From Rahnella sikkimica (GTDB taxonomy: Bacteria > Pseudomonadota > Gammaproteobacteria > Enterobacterales > Enterobacteriaceae), in the NCBI RefSeq assembly GCF_002951615.1, contig NZ_CP019062.1, positions 1,736,001 to 1,800,000 on the forward strand: a stretch of 64,000 bases of DNA, read 5' to 3'. Under the pieces are notes generated by a model. The model was not told where the DNA came from and ran no database searches. It worked only from the letters and a program-made list of their open reading frames with translations. Below, piece by piece: positions 6,973 through 16,033 of the stretch. Made by a program: the position numbers and the translations under genes. Every line of letters starts with the position of its first letter. The first letter of the stretch is position 1.

Positions 6973-7886
6973 AAATATCTCTCGTAGTCCCTGTTTACAA
7001 TGAAGAGGACGCCATCCCTATTTTCTACAAAACAGTGCGCGAGTTCGATGGATTGAAAGATCATTTGATCGAGTTGGTTTTTGTCAATGATGGAAGCAAA
7101 GACTCTACGGAAGCAATAATTCATGCTCTTGCATTATCAGATTCAAACGTTAAAGCAATAAGCTTTACGAGAAACTTCGGCAAAGAGCCTGCTCTATTTG
7201 CCGGGCTAGAACATGCTTCCGGTGATGCAATTATCCCTATTGACGTAGATTTGCAAGACCCGATCGAAGTAATACCCAGGCTGATTGAAAAGTGGCTCGA
7301 TGGTGCTGATATGGTTCTGGCAAAAAGAACAGACAGGTCTACTGACGGTCACTTAAAACGCAAATCAGCTGAAATGTTCTACAAGCTTCACAACAAAATA
7401 AGCAATCCAAAGATTGAGGAAAATGTTGGCGATTTCCGTCTAATGTCGCGTGACGTTGTCGAAAACATTAAGCTCATGCCTGAGCGAAACCTATTTATGA
7501 AGGGAATTCTTAGCTGGGTTGGGGGCAAAACAGAGGTAGTTGAATACTCACGCGCAGAGCGTGTGGCGGGGACATCGAAGTTTAATGGCTGGAAGTTATG
7601 GAATCTGGCTCTGGAAGGAATAACAAGCTTTTCAACCTTCCCTCTCCGGATTTGGACATACATAGGACTACTAGTTGCTTTTATTTCGTTCATTTATGGT
7701 GGGTGGCTAGTTGTCGATACCTTGGCGTTCGGCAATCCAGTTCATGGTTACCCTTCTGTTATGGTTTCGATTCTTTTCCTTGGTGGAATTCAGCTTATTG
7801 GGATTGGCGTCCTTGGGGAATACATTGGCAGAATTTACACTGAAACGAAAAGTCGCCCACGATACATTACTAAAAAAATGGATTAA
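6969..7886 (+). CDS. gtrB: GtrB, undecaprenyl-phosphate glucosyltransferase
   Basis: A 305-residue family GT2 enzyme that transfers glucose from UDP-glucose to undecaprenyl phosphate on the cytoplasmic face. The N-terminal domain shows [13 protein letters not shown] and [10 protein letters not shown], then DVDLQDP (metal-binding DxD region) and [11 protein letters not shown]. Two C-terminal transmembrane helices follow (roughly residues 220-245 and 260-285), ending in [11 protein letters not shown], a typical GtrB tail. The start is ATG 6969, which overlaps the gtrA stop; an in-frame upstream codon at 6924 would lie inside gtrA and is rejected. Confidence 0.95.
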   Translation: MKISLVVPVYNEEDAIPIFYKTVREFDGLKDHLIELVFVNDGSKDSTEAIIHALALSDSNVKAISFTRNFGKEPALFAGLEHASGDAIIPIDVDLQDPIEVIPRLIEKWLDGADMVLAKRTDRSTDGHLKRKSAEMFYKLHNKISNPKIEENVGDFRLMSRDVVENIKLMPERNLFMKGILSWVGGKTEVVEYSRAERVAGTSKFNGWKLWNLALEGITSFSTFPLRIWTYIGLLVAFISFIYGGWLVVDTLAFGNPVHGYPSVMVSILFLGGIQLIGIGVLGEYIGRIYTETKSRPRYITKKMD

Positions 7887-7888
7887 TC

Positions 7889-9367
7889 ATGATTAAAAGA
7901 AATCACTTAGCGTATATTTTTGCCTCGGCTTGTTTAGCTATCGGCGCAGCAATTAGTTTCTATCTATCATCGCGATATTTTTCAGCCGACCCTGATTTTT
8001 TGAACTCATCGATTGTTTGGAGTGAAATAAAAACACGTGGCTTAAAAATAATGCAGGAGTGGAGCCCAACCGTTGATAATTGGTACATATCAATTTATCC
8101 AATCCACTTTTTAGTATTTTTAATTTTTGGTACGCCAACTATTTTAATGCTAAAGATAATGGCCGCATTTCAGATAACAATCTGCGCATTTCTTGCATCT
8201 CTTATCGTTTATAAAAAGACACGAAACCCATTAGCTTTTCTTTTGGTAATATTTTTTACCACAATATCTTATTATTCCTATAATATCGGGTTTGCTTTTC
8301 ATCTATTCTCACACAACTCTGTAAATTTGTATGGTCTTTTATGTATCCTTATTTACGTGTGTTGGGATAAGAGTCTCGCTGCATGCATCGGAATTTGCCT
8401 CATCTCGCTGGCATCATCTATTTCTGACCCATGGTTCGTAGTCGCTTATACTATACCATTATTAATTTTAGCTATTTATGACAAAGTTACGAAAAAAAAC
8501 ACCTCTTGGAGTTTTGTTCTTGCTTACACAATTACTCTGATAATATTCTTTAGCCATATAATTCAGCATTACTTGAAGGTTCCAGTAACTAAATTTCAGA
8601 TTGCCGATGTTGATATAGCCTTTAGCAATCTTAAATTTTTTATGGTTGATTCTGGGTGGATGAGTAATATATTTTTCATTAAAAACGAATGGGCTTATGT
8701 TGCTTCTTCATTAATTATGGTACTTGTGACGATTGCATCTGTTTGTTACAGCAATAAGCTAAATAGCATAAACACTGTATTGCTTTTCTCTTTATTAGGT
8801 GTTTCATCATCCTTTATTATTGGACTCCCAGAGAAAGATGAAATATCAGCTAGATTTCTTGCTAATTTAATTTATTTAGTTCCAATTATTCTTTGCGTAA
8901 ATATAAACAAATTAACCAGAGTTTTCGTAATCCCTTTCCTGTTACTTTGTTTTTCTTCATCGATTCACTCACACATGGTTAATTATGGAAATAATTATGA
9001 TGAAGAGGTGTTAGATCAAATTAAATTCATGAAAGAACACGACCTAAACTTCGGGTATGGGGCCTATTGGGGTACAAGGTCTAGTAGTGTTACATGGATG
9101 TCTAATGGGGATGCCACTATCATTCCTGTTGTCGTAAATCACTCAAATGGCGAGATAAATTGGCAAATCCACCGCTCACAGGTTTTCGAGCACTGGTATA
9201 ATCCTACGCAGAAACAAACATTTATTGCGATAACTCAGGATCAAGAGACTTGCCCCGTGGTTGAACTATGTATTTCTGGCATGCAAAAACAAAATGGTAC
9301 GCCAGACAATATTTTAAAATATAAAGACATTACATTTTTAGTTTATAAAAATGGCATACCTCGCTAA
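7889..9367 (+). CDS. gtrC: GtrC-type serotype-converting glucosyltransferase
   Basis: A 492-residue polytopic membrane protein with about ten hydrophobic helices and a C-terminal soluble part from about residue 370. It starts two bases after gtrB. In gtr cassettes the third gene is the serotype-specific enzyme that moves glucose from the lipid carrier to an O-antigen residue in the periplasm; the third position, size and topology identify it. Third genes are highly divergent, and I cannot say which sugar linkage it makes. It is strikingly AT-rich compared with the tail genes. Expression would alter lysogen O-antigen and probably block reinfection by phages that use it as receptor. Confidence 0.8.
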   Translation: MIKRNHLAYIFASACLAIGAAISFYLSSRYFSADPDFLNSSIVWSEIKTRGLKIMQEWSPTVDNWYISIYPIHFLVFLIFGTPTILMLKIMAAFQITICAFLASLIVYKKTRNPLAFLLVIFFTTISYYSYNIGFAFHLFSHNSVNLYGLLCILIYVCWDKSLAACIGICLISLASSISDPWFVVAYTIPLLILAIYDKVTKKNTSWSFVLAYTITLIIFFSHIIQHYLKVPVTKFQIADVDIAFSNLKFFMVDSGWMSNIFFIKNEWAYVASSLIMVLVTIASVCYSNKLNSINTVLLFSLLGVSSSFIIGLPEKDEISARFLANLIYLVPIILCVNINKLTRVFVIPFLLLCFSSSIHSHMVNYGNNYDEEVLDQIKFMKEHDLNFGYGAYWGTRSSSVTWMSNGDATIIPVVVNHSNGEINWQIHRSQVFEHWYNPTQKQTFIAITQDQETCPVVELCISGMQKQNGTPDNILKYKDITFLVYKNGIPR

Positions 9368-9495
9368 GAATACCATATAAATTGCTTTTCTCAGCACCCG
9401 CAATAACTTTGGATGATGAGATGGTCATGAGTAAACAAATATAACCAGTTATGATCTTGACGTGTTGCCCATTGCCGGTCAAGTCTCATGTAGCT

Positions 9496-9519
9496 AGCCC
9501 GCTCCTCGCGGGCTTTTTT
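9496..9519 (+). terminator. Intrinsic terminator of the gtr operon
   Basis: GCCCGC, a five-base loop, GCGGGC, then a T run; it separates gtrC from the convergent tail-fibre genes. Confidence 0.85.
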
Positions 9520-9555
9520 GTGTACTTGCGGCGCACCAGGAAGGAAAGAAAATTA

Positions 9556-9741
9556 TCAGGCTGTCGTTGGTGTAGGCCACCACGACTTAACGTTCTCAGG
9601 TAAAGCATTCCAGAAAACTGCATACCTTGGGTCTGAATCATCTACCGTACCTTGATAAGGGTAATATTCAGGGGCTTGAGGGCCAGCAAAAATTGCGGTG
9701 ATGGCAGTCTCACCAGAGTCAGAGAATTCTACATAAATCAT
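9556..9741 (-). CDS. Small tail-fibre-associated protein
   Basis: A 61-residue acidic protein starting MIYVEFSDSGETAITAIF. The ATG at 9741-9739 has GAGG seven bases upstream. It directly follows the tail-fibre gene as the last gene of the late operon, the place usually held by a fibre assembly or accessory protein in SfV- and Mu-type phages. The sequence resembles the opening of small tail-fibre assembly proteins but lacks their longer C-terminal part. A fibre chaperone is an inference from position. Confidence 0.5.
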   Translation of the reverse strand: MIYVEFSDSGETAITAIFAGPQAPEYYPYQGTVDDSDPRYAVFWNALPENVKSWWPTPTTA

Positions 9742-9762
9742 AATCAAGCCTCACATTGCGTG

Positions 9763-10716
9763 TTAAAAACTGTATCCGCTAACACTGATAGATATCGACA
9801 AGGTGCCGCTGGAGCTACTAAAGTTGTAGTAAATCGTTTGTGCCACTGAAATTGAGACAGCATAAAATGTTGTTACTACCCCCCAGGCTAAACTTGATCC
9901 CCATTGATGCTGACCTGTACCTACCACGTTATCAGCGTATAAATTTGCTGTGATCCCGGTTTGAGTGTCACTTCCTAAATTTCCAACCATATCAAAACTA
10001 ATGGCATTCCGAGGAACGGCAGTAGCTAACGAAGTGGGAAGATTGACTGTAGTCTTAGTCGTTGAGCTAAATACACCAGTAGCAGGGATATCAATATGCC
10101 TCCCCGCCTGGATAAACGGCTTAATTAGCCCGCTGGCATTTGTCCCAAATACACTAATTAGAGCCGATGCAGTGTACCCAGCAGGCATATTTGCGCCGCC
10201 GTAAACAGTTGGCGCTACTGCCGCCGTGGCGTTGACAGCAAGCAGCGCACTTGTGCCAGTTGTCGGGTTATAAATCGCGTAAAGTGCAACATAGCCAGAC
10301 GCTGGAGCTGAACCCGTGTCCATCCCGCCCGCGCCGTTGGTCGCCAGATTGATGGTCTTGCTGAAACTACCGATGCGATATTGCAGGCCGCCCAGGGCAG
10401 TCCCGACGATCAGTTCATCTGCGGTGAAAGTGGCGGTCGCTGATGCCGTGGTTACGGACATCTTAGCGTTGCGAGCCTCACCCACAACGCCCGTCACGCC
10501 GCCTTTGATCAGTAATTTCAGCGCGGCCAGAACCTGTGCGTCATTGGTGGGATCTAATACCAGGCCGCCACCGGTGACAACACTGGCTAATTCGCGTTGT
10601 ACCGTATTCAGCCAGGCGGCGTCTAATATTGTTGGTGGCGTACCGGCGGCCACATTCCCGTTTGTCCATTCGCCATTAGCATCCGCCGTTGTCGTTATAT
10701 TCCCAATTTTTTGCAT
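9763..10716 (-). CDS. Tail fibre protein
   Basis: A 317-residue receptor-binding fibre. The N-terminus (MQKIGNITTTADANGEWTNG and DAAWLNTVQRELASVV) is the gp53-like attachment domain found in many enterobacterial tail fibres. The middle is Thr/Ala/Gly-rich, suggesting a beta-structured shaft, and the end is Ser/aromatic-rich. At 317 residues it is short for a fibre. It follows the gp48-type baseplate gene, as in Mu-like tails, and precedes a small accessory gene. Its C-terminus probably determines host range. Confidence 0.85.
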   Translation of the reverse strand: MQKIGNITTTADANGEWTNGNVAAGTPPTILDAAWLNTVQRELASVVTGGGLVLDPTNDAQVLAALKLLIKGGVTGVVGEARNAKMSVTTASATATFTADELIVGTALGGLQYRIGSFSKTINLATNGAGGMDTGSAPASGYVALYAIYNPTTGTSALLAVNATAAVAPTVYGGANMPAGYTASALISVFGTNASGLIKPFIQAGRHIDIPATGVFSSTTKTTVNLPTSLATAVPRNAISFDMVGNLGSDTQTGITANLYADNVVGTGQHQWGSSLAWGVVTTFYAVSISVAQTIYYNFSSSSGTLSISISVSGYSF

Positions 10717-10764
10717 AGAAAAGTCCTCGCCAGTGAAGGCGCTTAAAATCGATTGAAGAATTAA

Positions 10765-11361
10765 TTAAGAATAATAGCCAAACTTAATAATGGTGTGAGA
10801 GGGCGCCAGCGCCGTCAGTCTGCACTCGAGGCGTTTATTCCCCCATGAGCGTAGCGGGTCTCCGCAATATGATATCCCCGCCTGCGCGTAGGTAATGGTC
10901 GTCTCCGGCGCGGTGACCAGCCAGGTGAAAGGCCAGCTTTCCCCGTTTAACGCATCTCCGCATACCGAGAAGCCTGCCCGTGCCTGCCGGTACACGGTGA
11001 CTGTCACGTCATACCCGAGCGCTTTTGCAACACCGATAAAATAGGAGGCGGACTGCCCTCCCGTGCTGAACAGTCTCGCGACAACGGCTTTTTGCCTCAA
11101 CGCAATACTGTCGTTCTCGCCGATGGCACAGTCGTCAGGAAGTCCGAGCGTCTTTTCCCAGTCTGCAAGCATAATTGTTGCCGTGGCCGGGAATGCGCCC
11201 ACCAGCAACCCCTCTGCCGCATCGTCTGATTGCTGATAGGACTGCGCCAGCGCCCGAAATACCGCTGACTGCACGCTGTCAGTTTTGCGGGGCCACACTA
11301 AACCCGTTGGCATCAGGTTCTGCAACGCAGCCGTGTAATCTTCTGTGCTGAACCGGCTCAT
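10765..11361 (-). CDS. Baseplate/tail protein, Mu gp48 (YmfQ/DUF2313) family
   Basis: A 198-residue protein with the family pattern: DYTAALQNLMPTGLVWPRK at the start, DWEKTLGLPDD in the middle, and repeated CGD motifs in the C-terminal half (VCGDALNG, YCGDPLRSWGN). The family sits at the tip of Mu-type baseplates between gp47 and the fibre. The start overlaps the stop of the gp47 gene (ATGA), showing translational coupling. Confidence 0.88.
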   Translation of the reverse strand: MSRFSTEDYTAALQNLMPTGLVWPRKTDSVQSAVFRALAQSYQQSDDAAEGLLVGAFPATATIMLADWEKTLGLPDDCAIGENDSIALRQKAVVARLFSTGGQSASYFIGVAKALGYDVTVTVYRQARAGFSVCGDALNGESWPFTWLVTAPETTITYAQAGISYCGDPLRSWGNKRLECRLTALAPSHTIIKFGYYS

Positions 11362-12503
11362 GTGTAAGTCACCGTACCCCTTACCGGAAGTTCACCCGTC
11401 GCGGTCGTGATATTCGCCGCGGGTGACGTCAGGATAAAGCCACTGGTACCGCTGACATTACTGATCGCGATCAGAAGATCTGACAGTAATATCGTAGTGC
11501 CCTGCGGGTTTCCGGATTCAAATAAAACACCGTCAATCGCCGCCGCGACCGCGGTGGTAGTCGTACTGTCTGCGGTTGAAATTCCGCTGATGGTAAAGTT
11601 AATAACGTGTTGTATCGGAGAGCAAACGTATACCAGTGAAGTGACAGGCTGCTGTGGGTAAATGGCATCAGCCACCCTGCCCTGATCGCCAGTTGCCTTC
11701 ACTGCTGACCAGTTTTCGAGTTGCGAAATCCCATCAGTGCCGACCGGAAAACCGTGGTTTGACGTATCACTGCCATCGATCATGATGTATACGCCGACCG
11801 TTCCCGCCCCCATCAGGCGGCGGACTGTCCACGCCCGCGTGACGCCGGAGACGGCCAGCGCCCAGGATTCATAATCCTCATCATTCCCGCCCTGTGGCGT
11901 ATTTTGATAGGCTAAAAGCATCCGGGAGCGGAAAGCATCTTCCGTTTCAATGTCAGCGCCATCAGTAATGGCGGTGTTGATCGTCACCGTTGAATCAACG
12001 CCGGAAATACTGACATCAAGTGTCAGCTGGGTGCCCGCCGGGGTATTTCCGGCATCACCGCCGCCGGTGGGGTCATCATTGGGATCGGGCAATACAGCAG
12101 TGATGGCCCCCGTTGCCGTACCCGATCCCCCGATATCAATTTTCGCGTCTGTTGTGTACTGATAGCCATCCCCACGATTTAGCACCGTACCCGCCGGAAT
12201 GGTGCCTCCTGAATTACCAGTAAAAACGGTGGCGTTGTTTGTTCCGGCATTAGCGGCTTTTCGCGTCACGCTTTTTATTGAAGCCCATCCCGCCAGATTT
12301 TCATCAGTGGCAGACCAGGGTACCGACTGTTTTGCAATCCAGTCGAGATACCCAAAATGAAGATAAGCCAGCCCAGCATCGGCAGAACCCAGAATATTCA
12401 GGTTTGAAAAACGTAACGGGGTGCCTACCCCTTTTAACTCGGATTCAATGGCAGCTATGTTGCGCGCACGCAATTCACTCAGCGTCGGCCTGTTGTATGG
12501 CAT
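11358..12503 (-). CDS. Baseplate protein J-like, Mu gp47 family
   Basis: A 381-residue baseplate wedge protein. The start (MPYNRPTLSELRARNIAAIESEL) is typical, followed by the baseplate_J core with EDAFRSRMLLAYQNTPQGGNDEDYESWALAVSGVTRAWT. The family forms the wedge arms joining hub and fibres of contractile tails. Start and stop overlap or abut the neighbours, with gp46-type upstream and gp48-type downstream, as in Mu and SfV. Confidence 0.92.
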   Translation of the reverse strand: MPYNRPTLSELRARNIAAIESELKGVGTPLRFSNLNILGSADAGLAYLHFGYLDWIAKQSVPWSATDENLAGWASIKSVTRKAANAGTNNATVFTGNSGGTIPAGTVLNRGDGYQYTTDAKIDIGGSGTATGAITAVLPDPNDDPTGGGDAGNTPAGTQLTLDVSISGVDSTVTINTAITDGADIETEDAFRSRMLLAYQNTPQGGNDEDYESWALAVSGVTRAWTVRRLMGAGTVGVYIMIDGSDTSNHGFPVGTDGISQLENWSAVKATGDQGRVADAIYPQQPVTSLVYVCSPIQHVINFTISGISTADSTTTTAVAAAIDGVLFESGNPQGTTILLSDLLIAISNVSGTSGFILTSPAANITTATGELPVRGTVTYT

Positions 12504-12505
12504 CG

Positions 12506-12940
12506 TTAAGACTCCCAGACCCAGAAGTAGCGTTTTGATTCAGCGCTTTGTCCCGGTTTTTCGTAAGTAATAATGAGATTTAGGCGGTTCGGGTAAACAA
12601 TCTGTGTTACGGGTGTAATGCTGGCAACAACACCGTCGTCGATCAGCCATTTCAACGCCTCTGAGGCATAGCTCTCCGCTTTATTCGCTGTGGCCACCGT
12701 GAGCTTTTGCCGCCGAAGCAACCAGAGCCTGGAACCAATGGGATAGTCTTGTTCAATATCCCCCCACCACCCCTTTCGGTCGTCGCCGTCATATTCATCG
12801 TCATCCCGCGCCAGCCGGTCAGTGAACAGGCTGATTAAAATGGCCGTTTCCAGATCGTCACCAGCCAGCAAATCCCCCGCTGATTCAACCCAGTCACCGA
12901 GGGATTGTTCTGCATTCCAGAGCGTTGTGATGTCTGTCAT
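12506..12940 (-). CDS. Baseplate protein, Mu gp46 family
   Basis: A 144-residue protein with the GP46 pattern: LETAILISLFTDRLA, then GWWGD and GSRLWLLRRQKLT, then a C-terminal VVASITPVTQIVYPNRLNLIITYEKP. It resembles gp25-type wedge proteins that contact the tail tube end. The start overlaps the gp45 gene stop by four bases. Confidence 0.88.
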   Translation of the reverse strand: MTDITTLWNAEQSLGDWVESAGDLLAGDDLETAILISLFTDRLARDDDEYDGDDRKGWWGDIEQDYPIGSRLWLLRRQKLTVATANKAESYASEALKWLIDDGVVASITPVTQIVYPNRLNLIITYEKPGQSAESKRYFWVWES

Positions 12941-13521
12941 TGAACCTTTTCCCCCGGTTTTTCACTGGTCGGTGAGGAGCTGCCGCTCTGCACGTTTTTC
13001 ACAACGTGATCGTGGCCATTGTAGACATCGCGCAAATTTTTCAACGTTGTAGTATTACTCCCCGCGTTATCGATAATATCGCCTGAACACTTGAGTACCG
13101 GCGTATCGGCAAACACCTCTTCTGATGCAACGATGGTCACCTTAGTCGCATTGATGACGTTCACCTCCTGGCCTTTAGCATCGATTTCTATCCCCGTTTC
13201 AGTCAGCTTTACATGCATGCCCCACATGTTGTAGAGAATGGACTCGCCCTGTTCCAAACCAGCTTTTCGGCTGGCCTTATGCCCGGATGCAATCACCACA
13301 GCGTTTGACCGGTCACCTCCCAGATAGGCAATCAGGACATCTGAATCAGCCGGTAATGAGGAAGAGAAACCAAATTCCATCATGCGCGGGGTATTACTTT
13401 TGACTTCGAGGGGGGTCTCATACTGAATTTGTTGGATCCCCCCCGCGTCGTTGGTCAGGGTTGCGCGCCCTACCCCCAACATCATCATGGCCCTGCGGTA
13501 GAGCGTGCTGATGGCTGTCAT
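12937..13521 (-). CDS. Baseplate spike protein, Mu gp45 (gpV-like) family
   Basis: A 194-residue protein starting MTAISTLYRRAMMMLGVGRATL. The start at 13521 overlaps the gp44 stop (ATGA); a longer frame from 13710 runs inside gp44 and is rejected. An OB-fold-like N-terminal region is followed by a beta-helical repeat stretch (GMHVKLTETGIEIDAKGQEVNVIN) and a C-terminal VYNGHDHVVKN that recalls the iron-binding HxH tip of Mu gp45 and P2 gpV spikes. It is the membrane-piercing needle of the tail. Confidence 0.9.
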   Translation of the reverse strand: MTAISTLYRRAMMMLGVGRATLTNDAGGIQQIQYETPLEVKSNTPRMMEFGFSSSLPADSDVLIAYLGGDRSNAVVIASGHKASRKAGLEQGESILYNMWGMHVKLTETGIEIDAKGQEVNVINATKVTIVASEEVFADTPVLKCSGDIIDNAGSNTTTLKNLRDVYNGHDHVVKNVQSGSSSPTSEKPGEKVQ

Positions 13522-14579
13522 CTGTTCAACTCCGGTATGAGGCTGTAGAAACGGTAAGGCTGAACAGAGAATGCAGCCGGCGGCATCAGCACCATTTGCG
13601 CAGCGGTACCGCGGTCGTCTTTGAGAAAAGTTACCTCTGCTAACAACCACAGCACGTCGTTGATCCCCATTTTGGGGATATTGACCGGGATCAGCGTGTT
13701 CGGCTCCCACAATTTACCGGCGCTGTCGCGCCAGTTATCGACGGTGACCTGAAGTGATTTTGAGCGGCCGTAACGGCGGTTCATTTCCCAGTCAATCGCC
13801 TGTTGCGCCAGTTTTGGAGTGTTCATCGTGCTTTCAACGATGATGATACGGTTCCGGTACCGCATTTTGGCCACATCAGGATCTTTTGCCGTGGCCTTGG
13901 TCACCGCGCCGTATCCGCTGTCATCAACCAGAGGATTGACTGACATTGAGACACCGGTGTATTCAGAGAACCGTTCATCTATTGAGGCCTCATACGCTGC
14001 GGCTTCAATATTCACGCCCTGAGATACGCCGCTGGCTGCTTTTTTAGTGCCAACGCGGGTCAGGTAGAGACTGCCGTCTGGCAGATCGTAATACAGTAGC
14101 GCGGCCCAGCGGGTGATGCGGTCAATAATTTCCTGTGAACTTTCCCCCCAGTTAAGCGTGAACTGCGGCACGTTTTCCATGTCGGTCACGTCACTCGACA
14201 CCGTGATGCCATAAGGTGCAGCCAGACGCTGGGCGATTTGCAGCGCCGTCGCGCCGGTGATCACGTTGTTGTTCCATTTGGCCGAACAGTCCACAAGGTC
14301 CTGGCATTTACTGCGCCCGGTTGCCCTGACCTCATGCCGAGTGGCAGAAATCATCGGTGCCCAGCGGTCGATATACCCCGTGATGACCGTATCAGCGCCC
14401 AGTTTAACCACGCAGGCATCACCTTCTTTCACCAGCTGCTTTTCATCACTGCCGGGGAATTCATCCATTAACGACAGGTCAAAATCGCTGGGCATCCGTT
14501 CAATACTGCGGGTGATCCGCACTTCATCCCAGCCGGAAAGAATTTTCCCGCCGATGGTTAACGTCATTTCATCATTCAT
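13518..14579 (-). CDS. Baseplate hub protein, Mu gp44 family
   Basis: A 353-residue protein of the gp44/gpD hub family: MTLTIGGKILSGWDEVRITRSIERMPSDFDLSLMDEFPG at the start, then GYIDRWAP and VRATGRSKCQDLVDCSA, a classic signature. It forms the trimeric hub between the tail tube and the spike. The C-terminal half has the LTRVGTKKA and VNIPKMGI segments usual for the family. It is coupled by overlaps to the gp43 gene upstream and the gp45 gene downstream. Confidence 0.92.
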   Translation of the reverse strand: MNDEMTLTIGGKILSGWDEVRITRSIERMPSDFDLSLMDEFPGSDEKQLVKEGDACVVKLGADTVITGYIDRWAPMISATRHEVRATGRSKCQDLVDCSAKWNNNVITGATALQIAQRLAAPYGITVSSDVTDMENVPQFTLNWGESSQEIIDRITRWAALLYYDLPDGSLYLTRVGTKKAASGVSQGVNIEAAAYEASIDERFSEYTGVSMSVNPLVDDSGYGAVTKATAKDPDVAKMRYRNRIIIVESTMNTPKLAQQAIDWEMNRRYGRSKSLQVTVDNWRDSAGKLWEPNTLIPVNIPKMGINDVLWLLAEVTFLKDDRGTAAQMVLMPPAAFSVQPYRFYSLIPELNR

Positions 14580-15982
14580 GAGGTCAGCGCCCTGAAGGTC
14601 AGTGGCATAAAGGCCGGATGGACCGGATCGGCCATTTTTACCAGGCCTTCGGTGCGGTCAGCATCCTGATACAGCTTGTTTGCCAAATTTAACGCGGGTA
14701 ATGACTGTGCCAACGTCAGGGTGGAGACATTGGCCAGAAGCGCGCCTTTTTCTTTCAGCGTGGTGTTTACATTGGTTTTAAGCACCGACAATTCGCTGAA
14801 CACGGCGTCATAGCCCGCATCTGCTGCAGCCAGAGAAACTTTATCGATCACAGATATGGTGCGCTGAAGCAACGCCGTGGCCTCGTCATAGCTCGCAGGC
14901 TCATAAAGGGAAGCGGTATAGGCCATTGCCCCCGCGCACAGCGTGATCAGGTAAATCTGAGCTGACAGTGTGATGCTGCTGTCACTGATGTCAGGGCGAT
15001 AGGTGGTGTCTGAAAAACCCGAAAGTGTTTCCAGCATGCGTATCAGATCCAGACCTCTCACCTCGCTGTCCAGCAACGCGTTAATCACGTCCTGTGCGCC
15101 GCTGGCATAAGCCGCGACGCTGGTTGATGCCAGCAGGCTGACCGTTGTGGCTTCCGCCTTCGCCCTGTCCTCTACCGAAGAGGCCATCTTTTGCGTTACC
15201 AGAAGTTCATAATTATCGGTATCTGCTTCGGATGACGTTGTCGTGGTTGCGCCCGACGAGGTGCCGCCGACAGAGCCGGTGTTATAACGGCCATATCGGG
15301 TGCTGCCGAACGTAGATTTCAGGGTGTTGCTGAGGTTGGTGGCTTCATTAGCAACGCGGGTAACCATGCCAGTCCAGAATGACACGGTGCTTTTGAGCAT
15401 TTTGATCACCTGCGTTACCGTCCGAATATCAGAGTTCACCTCGGCAATAAACGTGGCCGCCGATTTCGCCGCCAGCGCCAGCCAGGATGTTTGAACGGTA
15501 GAGGCGGCGGGCACAGCGCCAGTCACAGCGAAAACACGCAGCCCCGACTCAATAACGGTCAGGGTAAATTCAAACACGCGCTCTGAGTCTTTGCTTTCGC
15601 GCAGCCGGAGGCCGCCTTCTGGGATACTGACCGTCAGTTCGCCCAGCGTGGGGTGGATAAGCGTACCGGAGCCCAGGCTTTCGCAGGCGGCGATCAGGTT
15701 ATCGCGCTGCGTCATGACGTCCGGTGCGCTGTAGACGAGGCTGCTTTGAATGATAAAACCGGACAGCGTCAGACGGCGGGTAGAACGCCCCAAATCTTCA
15801 ACCCAGACCGAATCGCGATAAGGGTATTCATGAACGGCCTGCCGGCGACCGAAACTGCCGTCACCGTCAACAACAGCGAAAGGAACGCCGCGAAATGAGG
15901 CGGGGTGAATGTGATCCCGCCATTGCCATGTGTCGCCGGAAAAACCTAACAGAGAAGACAGTGCATCTTGAATCAGTGGCAT
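14576..15982 (-). CDS. Tail protein with DNA circularisation N-terminal domain (Mu gp43 family)
   Basis: A 468-residue protein. Residues 1-100 carry the so-called DNA circularisation domain (ASFRGVPFAVVDGDGSFGRRQAVHEYPYRD followed by STRRLTLSGFIIQ). Despite that name the family is a tail/baseplate component next to the tape measure in Mu-type phages. The middle is Ala/Thr/Ser-rich and probably helical. It lies between the tape measure and hub genes and is preceded by a hairpin at 16004-16019. Confidence 0.88.
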   Translation of the reverse strand: MPLIQDALSSLLGFSGDTWQWRDHIHPASFRGVPFAVVDGDGSFGRRQAVHEYPYRDSVWVEDLGRSTRRLTLSGFIIQSSLVYSAPDVMTQRDNLIAACESLGSGTLIHPTLGELTVSIPEGGLRLRESKDSERVFEFTLTVIESGLRVFAVTGAVPAASTVQTSWLALAAKSAATFIAEVNSDIRTVTQVIKMLKSTVSFWTGMVTRVANEATNLSNTLKSTFGSTRYGRYNTGSVGGTSSGATTTTSSEADTDNYELLVTQKMASSVEDRAKAEATTVSLLASTSVAAYASGAQDVINALLDSEVRGLDLIRMLETLSGFSDTTYRPDISDSSITLSAQIYLITLCAGAMAYTASLYEPASYDEATALLQRTISVIDKVSLAAADAGYDAVFSELSVLKTNVNTTLKEKGALLANVSTLTLAQSLPALNLANKLYQDADRTEGLVKMADPVHPAFMPLTFRALTS

Positions 15983-16003
15983 CCGATCCCCCAGAAATGA
16001 AAA

Positions 16004-16023
16004 ACCCGCCGAAGCGGGTCAGA
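16004..16023 (-). terminator. Terminator-like hairpin inside the tail operon
   Basis: On the minus strand: ACCCGC, loop TTCG, GCGGGT, then TTTT. It lies in the 51-bp gap between the tape-measure and gp43 genes and may attenuate the downstream baseplate genes or mark a processing point. Confidence 0.6.
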
Positions 16024-16033
16024 TTGATGAATT

